Positions 57,176 through 64,000 of a stretch of DNA of 64,000 bases are shown piece by piece (position 1 is the first letter of the stretch; each line of letters starts with the position of its first letter). This DNA comes from Shewanella frigidimarina. GTDB lineage: Bacteria > Pseudomonadota > Gammaproteobacteria > Enterobacterales > Shewanellaceae. The stretch is from assembly GCF_003797125.1 (NCBI RefSeq), contig NZ_RKKE01000003.1:62001-126000 (forward strand), in the 5' to 3' direction. The notes below the pieces were generated by a model. It did not search any database and was not told the origin of the DNA. It was given only the letters and a program-made list of their open reading frames with translations. Made by a program: the position numbers and the translations under genes.

Positions 57176-57748
57176 ATGAGCAAACGATATGTCATGGTGC
57201 ATGATGAAAATAAATGCATCGGCTGCCAAGCTTGCAATATAGCTTGTCGTAGTGAAAACGAAGTCCCTGAAGGGGTAACACGCCTGCAAGTTAGGGTGGA
57301 AGGTCCTTTTGGTGAAGCACCAAACTTACATTTTAAATATCACCGCGTGTCCTGTCAGCAATGCGAAGACGCACCTTGTGTCAGTGTTTGCCCTACAGGT
57401 GCTGCTTACATAGACGAAAATGGCTTAGTGTCTATTCATAACGATAAGTGCGTTGGCTGTATGTATTGTGTCGCGGCATGTCCATACAAAGTGCGCTTTA
57501 TGAATCCCATAACCAAGGCTGCAGACAAATGTAATTTCTGTAAAGACACGCGCCTAGCCAGAGGTGAACAACCCGCTTGCGTTACAGCATGCCCAACAGA
57601 TGCATTGTATTTTGGTGATGCTAACGACAGCAAAAGTGAGGTTGCTCAATTACTGAATACAAAAATAACCTATCAAGACAAAACGCATTTAGGTACCAAA
57701 CCACGAGTGTACCGTGTTCCGACTAAACGAGGAGGGATAGAGTCATGA
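57176..57748 (+). CDS. psrB: PsrB-type iron-sulfur electron transfer subunit
   Basis: 190 aa, four-cluster ferredoxin-like protein of the DmsB/PsrB family: CIGCQACNIAC, CQQCEDAPCVSVCPTG, CVGCMYCVAACP and the split CNFC...CVTACP motif. It carries electrons between PsrC and PsrA. GGAG lies seven bases before the ATG at 57176; an in-frame TTG upstream overlaps that site and is not used. It starts 28 bp after psrA and overlaps psrC by 4 bp. Confidence 0.93.
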   Translation: MSKRYVMVHDENKCIGCQACNIACRSENEVPEGVTRLQVRVEGPFGEAPNLHFKYHRVSCQQCEDAPCVSVCPTGAAYIDENGLVSIHNDKCVGCMYCVAACPYKVRFMNPITKAADKCNFCKDTRLARGEQPACVTACPTDALYFGDANDSKSEVAQLLNTKITYQDKTHLGTKPRVYRVPTKRGGIES

Positions 57749-58686
57749 ACAATATATGGGGCGACATGGCGCAATATGATCCAGTGACATGGAACTGGGT
57801 TATCGCCGTTTATTTATTTATGGCCGGTTTATCGGCAGGTAGCGTACTCATTGGTATTGGTATGCGTTGGTATAGTAAAGGGGGCAATATTGAAACTTCG
57901 ATATTAAAAGCCTCTGCCATTATTGGGCCTGTAGCCATAAGCTTAGGTTTGGCCTGTTTAGTGTTTGATTTAACCAAACCATTTCATTTCTGGCTCATCT
58001 TAGTCAATTATAATTTTACCTCTGTAATGGCGATTGGTGTGTTGGCCTTATTGGCTTATTCACCGTTAGGTATTGCTTATGCATTGATTGTATTGCGAGA
58101 TGATTTACCAAAGTGGAAGTTAGGACTTTTAGCCCCAATAGGGCATATGCTATTGCCAATGCGTAAAGTCATCGAAATCCTACTGTTTGTACTTGCTATA
58201 GGTGTTGGTGCGTATACTGGCTTTTTAATCTCGGCCATGAATGCCTACCCAATGCTCAATACTGCAGTATTACCGGCATTGTTTTTAGCATCTGGTTTAT
58301 CAGCGGGAGCAGCGGGTAACTTAATTGTTGCGTTAACCTGTTTTAATAGCAGCCCCCATGATAACGATGTGGCAAAAATGCACAGCCTGGATTTACCGGT
58401 AATCGTGTCTGAAATGATGTTTTTAGTGATGCTGTTTAGTACTCTTTATTTCACAGGAGGCGCAGCTGCTGAAGCATTAGCATCGTTAAGTACCGACATT
58501 TGGGCTAGCGTGTTTTGGATAGGCGTAGTCGGAATCGGGTTTATCGTTCCTATTCTGTCTATGTTTTTACCTGCCAATGCTCGTCACACTAAAGCCATCA
58601 TGATATCAGTTGCCTGTTGTAGTTTGACGGGGGTTTTAGCATTACGCCACTTCATCATCTATGCTGGACAAGGTTATATAAGTTAA
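57745..58686 (+). CDS. psrC: PsrC/NrfD-type quinol-oxidising membrane subunit
   Basis: 313 aa inner-membrane protein with eight to nine hydrophobic helices of the NrfD/PsrC family. Family segments include the N-terminal TWNWVIAVYLFMAGLSAGS and the loop MRKVIEILLF. It oxidises menaquinol and anchors the complex on the periplasmic side. The start overlaps psrB (ATGA). Last gene of the operon; a strong terminator follows 25 bp after its stop. Confidence 0.92.
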   Translation: MNNIWGDMAQYDPVTWNWVIAVYLFMAGLSAGSVLIGIGMRWYSKGGNIETSILKASAIIGPVAISLGLACLVFDLTKPFHFWLILVNYNFTSVMAIGVLALLAYSPLGIAYALIVLRDDLPKWKLGLLAPIGHMLLPMRKVIEILLFVLAIGVGAYTGFLISAMNAYPMLNTAVLPALFLASGLSAGAAGNLIVALTCFNSSPHDNDVAKMHSLDLPVIVSEMMFLVMLFSTLYFTGGAAAEALASLSTDIWASVFWIGVVGIGFIVPILSMFLPANARHTKAIMISVACCSLTGVLALRHFIIYAGQGYIS

Positions 58687-58711
58687 CCAAGAAATAAGTA
58701 AATAAGTAATC

Positions 58712-58751
58712 TTTTACCCTCCAGTTGACTAAAGTTGATTGGAGGGTAAAA
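58712..58751 (+). terminator. Terminator of psrABC
   Basis: TTTTACCCTCCA and TGGAGGGTAAAA form a perfect 12-bp stem with a 16-base loop. Confidence 0.85.
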
Positions 58752-59322
58752 ATTAGGCCATTGGCTGCAGTATTCAGTTGTAACAACAATTAACGTTGGT
58801 CTTTGGTTTGTGAGCAAACACTAAGGTCGACCGCATTCACTGTCATACCCATACGTTTCGAAACGACAAACGTAGAATATTCAACTTTACCGCTAACCTA
58901 TACTTGAAGTTATTATTTAAGCTGCTATATTGGCTTTATGAAAACATCAATATTCACATTCTATTCAATTATTTTTTTAGGGAGCTTCGCCCTAAAATTC
59001 CCCGATTAAGCGGGCGTACATTTGCGCCCATCTGTTTCTGACAGAATCTACAATTAAAATTAACATTTTAAAAACAGCTTACATTTATATGTTGAGGCTT
59101 AGATTTTGTTAAACTATTTTTCGTCAATAGGATTAACTCAACCTTTGCTTTATCTACAGATAATAATTAGTTATTTTTAAAAGTCTGTAATGACAATTAA
59201 TTTTAATATAATACAAATAAACCAAAAAAGTTCTAAAAGGAGGACGGTGGATTATTTACTTCAAAAAACGAGTTTGTTGCATTAAATAAACGTGATTAAT
59301 ATTTAGTTTATAAGGTAATGAT
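58752..59322. other. Non-coding region with two adjacent hairpins
   Basis: No gene seen. Hairpins at 58975-58997 (TTTTAGGG / CCCTAAAA, loop AGCTTCG) and 59012-59029 (GGGCG / CGCCC) are consecutive and GC-richer than the surroundings. They may belong to an uncharacterised structured RNA or a long leader of the small gene at 59323. Confidence 0.4.
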
Positions 59323-59433
59323 ATGTCTAAGCATGAAATGAAAAAACCATTGTTGTCGCTAAAAGAAAAGCGTAAGTTGAAAAAAGAATCAAATGCTACA
59401 GAGGTAGTCAAGGTAAGGAAGAAAAAAGGCTAG
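59323..59433 (+). CDS. Small lysine-rich basic protein
   Basis: 36 residues, about a third Lys/Arg (LKEKRKLKKESN, then VVKVRKKKG at the C-terminus). AAGG lies a few bases before the ATG. It is followed about 115 bp later by a strong intrinsic terminator, consistent with a real short transcript. Composition suggests nucleic-acid or ribosome binding, but I recognise no family. A small gene of this size could be spurious; the terminator supports it. Confidence 0.5.
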   Translation: MSKHEMKKPLLSLKEKRKLKKESNATEVVKVRKKKG

Positions 59434-59549
59434 TACACTAAATATGTAGTACTTCCCCCTTAATTAACTGAACAATTTTTGGATTAAATTTGTCAGTAAA
59501 AACACCATTTTGTGGGGGCTAGGTCACAACAGTGTAGAATTGTATATAT

Positions 59550-59588
59550 ATAGGCTGAAGGTGTTTTTTATATTCAGCCTATTTTTTA
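59550..59588 (+). terminator. Intrinsic terminator after the small basic-protein gene
   Basis: ATAGGCTGAA and TTCAGCCTAT pair perfectly over 10 bp with a 13-base loop and are followed by a run of T. The intervening 3' region (59434-59549) contains matching CCCCC and GGGGG runs that could also pair. Confidence 0.8.
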
Positions 59589-59743
59589 ACATACAAGACT
59601 TTTGCTCATTAACGTTACAGGCAGCTTATGCGCATTAACCATTTGTAATTAAAGACTTATTGGTTTTTTTGTTGCAGTAATGATTTTTTAAAATTGATAA
59701 TGATGTTAACTTTCTCTAAGAAAAAGAGTGCAGGAGTCTAGAG

Positions 59744-60004
59744 ATGTCAGCAAAAAATAGTGAGGTTAAGCCGCATCATGTTGGAGTAGGTATCATTAGA
59801 GCTCAAACAACTCAGCGACCAAAAAAAGTGGCCATAAGGATACCTGAAAATTACATTGGTCTAGTTAAGCAGTTAGTTAACTATTTGGATGAACTTACAA
59901 TGGTTAATGGACACAAGGTTCAGGTGGAGTCTGAAAAAGTGTTAGTAAACTCTATACAACATAAGGCTCAAGAGATCATCTTTAAAGCATTAATTTCTAA
60001 ATAG
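59744..60004 (+). CDS. Hypothetical 86-residue protein
   Basis: CAGGAG precedes the ATG at good spacing. The protein has a polar, basic N-terminal third (QTTQRPKKVAIRIPENY) and two predicted helices (IGLVKQLVNYLDEL and VNSIQHKAQEIIFKALIS). No signal peptide or membrane segment. I do not recognise a family. It lies in a gene-poor stretch between the small basic-protein gene and rnk. Confidence 0.55.
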   Translation: MSAKNSEVKPHHVGVGIIRAQTTQRPKKVAIRIPENYIGLVKQLVNYLDELTMVNGHKVQVESEKVLVNSIQHKAQEIIFKALISK

Positions 60005-60433
60005 ACTTCATGCTAAAAATTTATTAAACTATTAGTACACAAAAAGACACCAGATTAAAATTTAATTCCAGAGATAATCCCCCTATCTTAAAGGCACTGC
60101 ACAGCTTATTGGTTTATTTGTTAAATTCATGTGTATTTTTTGGTGTTATAAATTCAGCCACAGAGCAATATAATAACGATTGAAAGTAAAAACGTGGATG
60201 TTTACATTGTAGTAACTTGCACCTTCCGCCATTTTTTAAGGTACTGACACTCAGTTACTCAGTTACTCAGTTATTTTTAATAAACTAGGAATAATATTTA
60301 CAACCGCATGTAATTTCTTAAATTAATGTCACTAGATTAATAATGTTATTTTACCTCATTGAACTTTCTAAAATCAAAGTTTGATCGTTAGGTAAAATAT
60401 TCAAAGCATGATTATTAGATTTTGGAGGAAAAA
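60005..60433. other. Non-coding region upstream of rnk
   Basis: AT-rich, no gene. Contains the 8-bp repeat listed separately and presumably the rnk promoter. Confidence 0.5.
60249..60272. repeat. 8-bp tandem repeat, three units
   Basis: ACTCAGTT at 60249, 60257 and 60265, about 160 bp upstream of rnk. Confidence 0.8.
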
Positions 60434-60847
60434 ATGAATAACAGACCTGAAATAACGATCTCATCACTTGATGCACAGAGATTATTTACGCTAATCGAGT
60501 CCTTACCTACAAAGAAAATGGTAGGTATAAGTGAGCTTGAAGAAGAACTCGCTCGAGCCATTATCGTAGATCCAAAAGAAATACCCACTACGATTGTCAC
60601 CATGAATTCAACGGTTAAATTTACTGTCGAGGCGTCTCGAGAAGAGTTTTTAATGACGCTTGTTTATCCCAAAGATCTCGATTTGAAAGGCGATAAAATT
60701 TCTATTCTAGCGCCGGTTGGGAGTGCCTTACTTGGGTTGGCTCAGGGAGATCAAATTGAATGGCCAAAGCCTGGTGGAGGGTTAATAAAAATAACTATTA
60801 ATGAAATTTTTTATCAACCAGAAAGGGCTGGTGAATACCATCGTTGA
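60434..60847 (+). CDS. rnk: Nucleoside diphosphate kinase regulator Rnk
   Basis: 137 aa. Short N-terminal coiled-coil region followed by a GreA/GreB-type C-terminal domain (FTVEASREEFLMTLVYP, ISILAPVGSALLGLAQGDQI, WPKPGG). Rnk binds RNA polymerase and, in E. coli, affects nucleoside diphosphate kinase activity. GGAGG lies before the ATG at 60434; a TTG four codons upstream overlaps that site and is not the start. Confidence 0.9.
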   Translation: MNNRPEITISSLDAQRLFTLIESLPTKKMVGISELEEELARAIIVDPKEIPTTIVTMNSTVKFTVEASREEFLMTLVYPKDLDLKGDKISILAPVGSALLGLAQGDQIEWPKPGGGLIKITINEIFYQPERAGEYHR

Positions 60848-61044
60848 TACATCATCTATTCAATAGATTGATAAGGATCTAAACCAGCTCAATGAAGTCA
60901 CACTATTGAACTGGTTAAGAAATATTGGCTAGACCGTTAGACCTTAGAGCTACATTTTCTCATATTTTGAGTCTACATTGATTTGATAACTCTAACGTTT
61001 ATGTCGAAAACTGATCTAGATGCCTTGATTAAAAATGTTTTAAC

Positions 61045-61590
61045 TCAACTCTGAACTGAGGCCGTTGAAGACTCTTTATAAAAGAATGCGTAAGTTTGAT
61101 AGGACGTCAGGCTAGCTTTGGAGGGGAAGGGTCGTTCATTGGCATCTGACCCATATGGATATGGGGAATGTCATTATGATGTAGGGAACATCATTGACCT
61201 TGCCACCACGACATTCGTGAATCCATTCACATCAGACTCCCATCTGAAGCGTTAGCATTTTCACTCTTTATTACCAGAGGGGCTGAAGACGGTTATAAAC
61301 GAAGTCCAAAACTGGATTGATTTTCATCGTAATTTTTCTCTGCTGTTGTTTGGTTAAAAAGCAAAAAAAATTGCCGGAATGCTGACGGTTTGCAAAGGCT
61401 GATTCATAACCAAGAATGCGCTTTACCCCTTTGCTCTGGTGTGGGCGACGCGCCACGACGTTAGTGGCCGCAGGCCATAAGTACAAAACAAAAAACATCT
61501 GGTCCTGGCTCAAAGTATTACCGGGACGACGTGGGAGTTGGGGGCGACAAGAAGGCTATTAGCAATCATCTGTTCATATATGAGTAGATG
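61045..61590 (+). repeat. Dispersed repeat, copy 3
   Basis: Starts CAACTCTGAACTGAGGCCG and runs through ACTCTTTATAAAAGAAT, CGACATTCGTGAATCCATTC, GAAGCGTTAGCATTTTCACT, CTTTGCTCTGGTGTGGGCGA and CACGACGTTAGTGGCCGCAG to GCAATCATCTGTTCATATAT. The most complete copy in the window; same orientation as copy 2. It carries a local duplication of a GG-rich segment near 61150-61185 not seen in the others. Confidence 0.8.
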
Positions 61591-61600
61591 CCTTAGCTTG

Positions 61601-61648
61601 TAAAGGAGCACAAATGGGTTAGGGGCTTAACTCATTTGTGCTCCTTTA
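61601..61648. other. Perfect 16-bp inverted repeat
   Basis: TAAAGGAGCACAAATG (61601-61616) and CATTTGTGCTCCTTTA (61633-61648) flank 16 bases that themselves contain GTTA/TAAC. A very stable hairpin at the right edge of repeat copy 3, without an obvious T-tract. It could be a terminator, a palindromic mobile relic or an RNA element. Nothing else recognisable up to 61846. Confidence 0.6.
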
Positions 61649-61846
61649 AGTGTTAGTCGATGATATTGTCATCTCAAAAAATTCGTTACGGCGCACAAAA
61701 TTCATTCAGATTATCAACACAGATAAATCATACTCTACCTTTACGTTACGATATTGACTGCAACGCTCGAATATTTCAGAGTTTACTCTATTGCTTGCAC
61801 TATGCTTGCGGCATAATGGCGTCAAATATTTAACAGAGTCGTTATA

Positions 61847-62116
61847 ATGGATAAGCAGCAAGACAGTTACATGACTGAAGAAACACTCATTGAAGTAGTC
61901 GAAAATCAAATCGCCGACGGTGAGCCCAAAAAGGTAAAAGAAACCTTGATGCGCTTAGTCATGACAGGAACACCGCGTGACGAAGCTATTCAAATGATGG
62001 CTTGCGCGTTGGCTATCGAAGTTTTCGATGTCATGAAAAATGGTTGCTCTTTTAACGAAATACGTTATGGCCAGCATTTGAATGCACTACCGAATATGGA
62101 TTGGATGGAAGATTAA
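61847..62116 (+). CDS. Conserved hypothetical 89-residue protein
   Basis: Acidic, helical, soluble. Segments TEETLIEVVENQIADGEPKK and ETLMRLVMTGTPRDEAIQMM suggest a tight helical repeat, and the C-terminus is NALPNMDWMED. It resembles small uncharacterised gammaproteobacterial proteins, but I cannot name the family. An internal ATG at 61871 (before TEETL) is an alternative start. Confidence 0.65.
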   Translation: MDKQQDSYMTEETLIEVVENQIADGEPKKVKETLMRLVMTGTPRDEAIQMMACALAIEVFDVMKNGCSFNEIRYGQHLNALPNMDWMED

Positions 62117-62146
62117 TAGCAGCTCATAAATTCGTGTTTTGTTAAT

Positions 62147-62168
62147 CCCGATAAGTGACATTATCGGG
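62147..62168 (+). terminator. Probable terminator after the 89-residue protein gene
   Basis: CCCGATAA and TTATCGGG form a perfect 8-bp stem with a 6-base loop 30 bp after the stop. The T-tract is weak. Confidence 0.55.
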
Positions 62169-62213
62169 GGTTAATTGAAAAGTCTAAAGTAAGATGTTGG
62201 ATTTGCACCTTCG

Positions 62214-62318
62214 ATGAGTAGTGTTGGAGCCTGTTTAGAACTCGTAATCGCAAACTTAGTCTTTATTATGCTGTTCGCTCTCTACTTATATAAAAGTAAG
62301 TTCACAGGTCAATGTTAA
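62214..62318 (+). CDS. Possible 34-residue single-helix membrane protein
   Basis: The frame encodes a short N-terminus, one hydrophobic helix (LVIANLVFIMLFALYLY) and a basic tail (KSKFTGQC), the usual layout of small inner-membrane proteins. No good ribosome-binding site is visible, so this is tentative. Confidence 0.25.
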   Translation: MSSVGACLELVIANLVFIMLFALYLYKSKFTGQC

Positions 62319-62348
62319 CTAACTTACGAAGATTCACAGGGTTTATTA

Positions 62349-62909
62349 ATGCTTAGATTCGAACACTGTAATGTCAAAACGTGTACTAATGAATTACTCG
62401 CCTTGGGTCAGGCCGACATGAAAATGTGGTACATTTTTGAGTGGTTAGATAAGCACGAGGAATTACAAAATGGGACTCAAGCAGAAATAATTAAACTTTA
62501 TGTAAATGATAAATTGGTAGGGTACAGTCTTTTTGAAAACTTTGAAGCCCGTGCAGACAAAGTCACTTGTCATCAAGGTGTGAACTATAAAGAATTGGGT
62601 ATTATTCATTTTGTAACAGTCATAGAGCATCGTAATAAAGGTTATGCTACGTTGTTGGCTAATGCGTTGCTTAAAAATATTATTGAACCTATGTTGGCAC
62701 GTTATAATGATTTTAATGTTTACGTCATTGCGACTGGTCGAGCGGTCCCATTAATGGAACGGACTGATATCCCTTCAAAATACCTAATCAAGCAATTCTA
62801 TTCTGATATATCGTTTAAAGAGAAAGTAGTAAATTACCTAAGAAAACAAGAACAAAATGCATTGAATGCAGTTGCTTGTGAAATTTCAAATAAACAGCTA
62901 ACAAGTTAA
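62349..62909 (+). CDS. GNAT-like N-acetyltransferase
   Basis: 186 aa. The central strand-helix LGIIHFVTVIEHRNKGYATL contains the acetyl-CoA pyrophosphate-binding pattern (R-N-K-G-Y-A) of GNAT enzymes. The N-terminal half has the EIIKLYVNDKLVGYSLFENF strand pattern. Substrate unknown. The gene is solitary. A phage or plasmid origin is possible but there is no direct sign. Confidence 0.6.
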   Translation: MLRFEHCNVKTCTNELLALGQADMKMWYIFEWLDKHEELQNGTQAEIIKLYVNDKLVGYSLFENFEARADKVTCHQGVNYKELGIIHFVTVIEHRNKGYATLLANALLKNIIEPMLARYNDFNVYVIATGRAVPLMERTDIPSKYLIKQFYSDISFKEKVVNYLRKQEQNALNAVACEISNKQLTS

Positions 62910-63385
62910 TCTAAAGCATACTTATGATTGTTCTAATTGTGAGTGTTAGAGCTCAGACACCAACACAATTTGGTCTAGAAGTGGGTTATCAAGCGTAACA
63001 GGACTCATCAACATTGATATCCACTCGGTTAATGGAGCGATAATTATATCGTCCCCAATAAGAACTCGCTCTAGATACCTATCATCGAATAGGCAATATT
63101 ATCCAACAACGTATCAGTTCATACGCCAATCTCAAAGTCGGATTAACTTTCGACCAAACAATAAAAGTACTATTGAAGTCTTTTTATTAACAACCGCTAT
63201 AGCATTTAATTCCAAACCTATTTATAAGTATGTTGCTTATATTTATAGCAAGCAGTCTATATAAAAGCTTATAATAATCAATGTGTTATTTTTAATGTTA
63301 AATTTCAATAATTAACAATGATACGACACAAGTTGTCGTGTTATTCGGTATAATAATAACCAACAAGAAGTTAATCGAGGTTTTT
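62910..63385. other. Gene-free stretch with a possible coding relic
   Basis: A 40-codon open segment without a start (63072-63191, reading LDTYHRIGNIIQQRISS) looks protein-like but is blocked by stops upstream; it may be a relic. No RNA gene or terminator recognised. Confidence 0.3.
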
Positions 63386-64000
63386 ATGGATGGTTTGGTA
63401 ACAGAGTCTGTCAATTTACTTACTTTTCTAGAGTTAGGGAAAGTACCAGATTATGAGCAATTAAAGCCTGAAGATATGGCGCGACTATTTCCAGAGCAAT
63501 GGTTAACCTTAACCGATGATTGGAACGGATTATATTATCATGCACAGCAAACCGCTGAGGGGTGGTACGATCATTTACTAGTTGCTCGAGTATTGCAAGA
63601 TGAAGCTTCACAAGCTCCGAATTCCGATATATTAGCTATTAAACAGTTAATCGTTTCACGTAATACTTATGAGGCTTATCAAGACTATCCTGCCTTATCG
63701 CAAGTGTTGGATATCTTTTATCGCAATGAAGACGGTTTTAAACGTAATTTTAGTGCGATTGCTGATGTAAATAGTTTCTTAATTGAAGAAGCTGAATCAT
63801 TACTCCAGTCGTTATTAGTGGCGTTTTCTGTGCAACAACCAAATATTGAATCACTCGATTGGGAAAATTATCAGCAAATGGCCGAAGCGATAAAGGATAA
63901 TTGTGAATTATTTTTTTCGAGTTACTTTAATCATTTGATCCTTGCCGCTGAATTACTTATACAGTTAAAACCTAATAGCGCTGTACTCAAGCAGGTTGCA
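63386..64000 (+). CDS. Hypothetical protein, partial (runs off the window)
   Basis: Open for 205 codons from the ATG at 63386 to the window end, with ATCGAGG as ribosome site. Acidic, helical, soluble (starts MDGLVTESVNLLTFLELGKV). Segments such as DDWNGLYYHAQQTAEGWYDH do not match a family I know. The 3' end and the context beyond are missing. Confidence 0.6.
   Translation, partial: MDGLVTESVNLLTFLELGKVPDYEQLKPEDMARLFPEQWLTLTDDWNGLYYHAQQTAEGWYDHLLVARVLQDEASQAPNSDILAIKQLIVSRNTYEAYQDYPALSQVLDIFYRNEDGFKRNFSAIADVNSFLIEEAESLLQSLLVAFSVQQPNIESLDWENYQQMAEAIKDNCELFFSSYFNHLILAAELLIQLKPNSAVLKQVA

Noticed and set aside
63040..63200. Additional gene between the acetyltransferase and the terminal partial gene
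   Set aside because: The protein-like segment has no start codon and stops interrupt it upstream.
1..64000. tRNA or rRNA genes
   Set aside because: No cloverleaf or conserved rRNA segments were recognised by eye in the intergenic regions; a covariance search would be decisive.

Overview
The window comes from a low-GC marine gammaproteobacterium, almost certainly a Shewanella or close relative. The evidence is a torECAD operon with the small membrane subunit TorE and a pentaheme TorC, an adjacent torR-torT-torS sensory set, a psrABC-type sulfur reductase, paired c-di-GMP enzymes and a betIBA operon. This is inferred from gene content; the species is not claimed.

Layout. 0.1-3.9 kb: betI-betB-betA on the minus strand (choline to glycine betaine) with a clear BetI-type palindrome upstream. 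3.9-10 kb: gene-poor, with two copies of a dispersed repeat, an IS5-type transposase relic and a large MASE1/GAF/PAS/GGDEF/EAL protein. 10-16 kb: an M13 metallopeptidase lipoprotein and a four-gene Mla/Pqi-type lipid transport operon. 16.3-18.1 kb: a LexA-controlled umuDC pair. 18.2-25.1 kb: a copper-handling cassette (two Met/Cys-rich secreted proteins, DUF2057, DUF411, CopA, CopB, CopC, CopD and a SnoaL-like protein). 25.5-32.5 kb: a sulfur/redox island with a NifX-like protein bearing a Cys/His tail, a sigma-54 activator, a one-heme DUF3365 protein, two persulfide-dioxygenase-like proteins, a rhodanese, a TauE exporter and a peroxiredoxin. Sigma-54-like promoters precede two of these units. 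33-38.6 kb: a LysR regulator, the YjjI/YjjW glycyl-radical pair, and an RsbQ-like hydrolase overlapping a PAS-GGDEF diguanylate cyclase. 39-41.6 kb: MltD-type lytic transglycosylase and a TIGR02001-like outer membrane protein. 41.8-51.6 kb: the complete trimethylamine N-oxide (TMAO) respiration locus. 52-58.7 kb: a TtrSR/ThsSR-like two-component system beside psrABC. 58.7-64 kb: sparse, with small unknown genes, rnk, a third dispersed repeat, an acetyltransferase-like gene and a partial gene running off the end.

How they work together. TorT/TorS/TorR should sense TMAO and switch on torECAD. Decamer boxes of the TorR type occur as directly abutting pairs in three places: before torE, before torR and before the outer membrane protein gene at 40858. 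That points to an additional TorR target. The PhnD-like sensor kinase and FixJ-type regulator probably control psrABC in response to a sulfur oxyanion. The sigma-54 activator probably controls persulfide/sulfide detoxification. The strongest candidates for undescribed biology are the TorR-linked outer membrane protein, the RsbQ-like hydrolase/diguanylate cyclase module, and the sigma-54 sulfur island with its NifX-like Cys/His-tailed protein.
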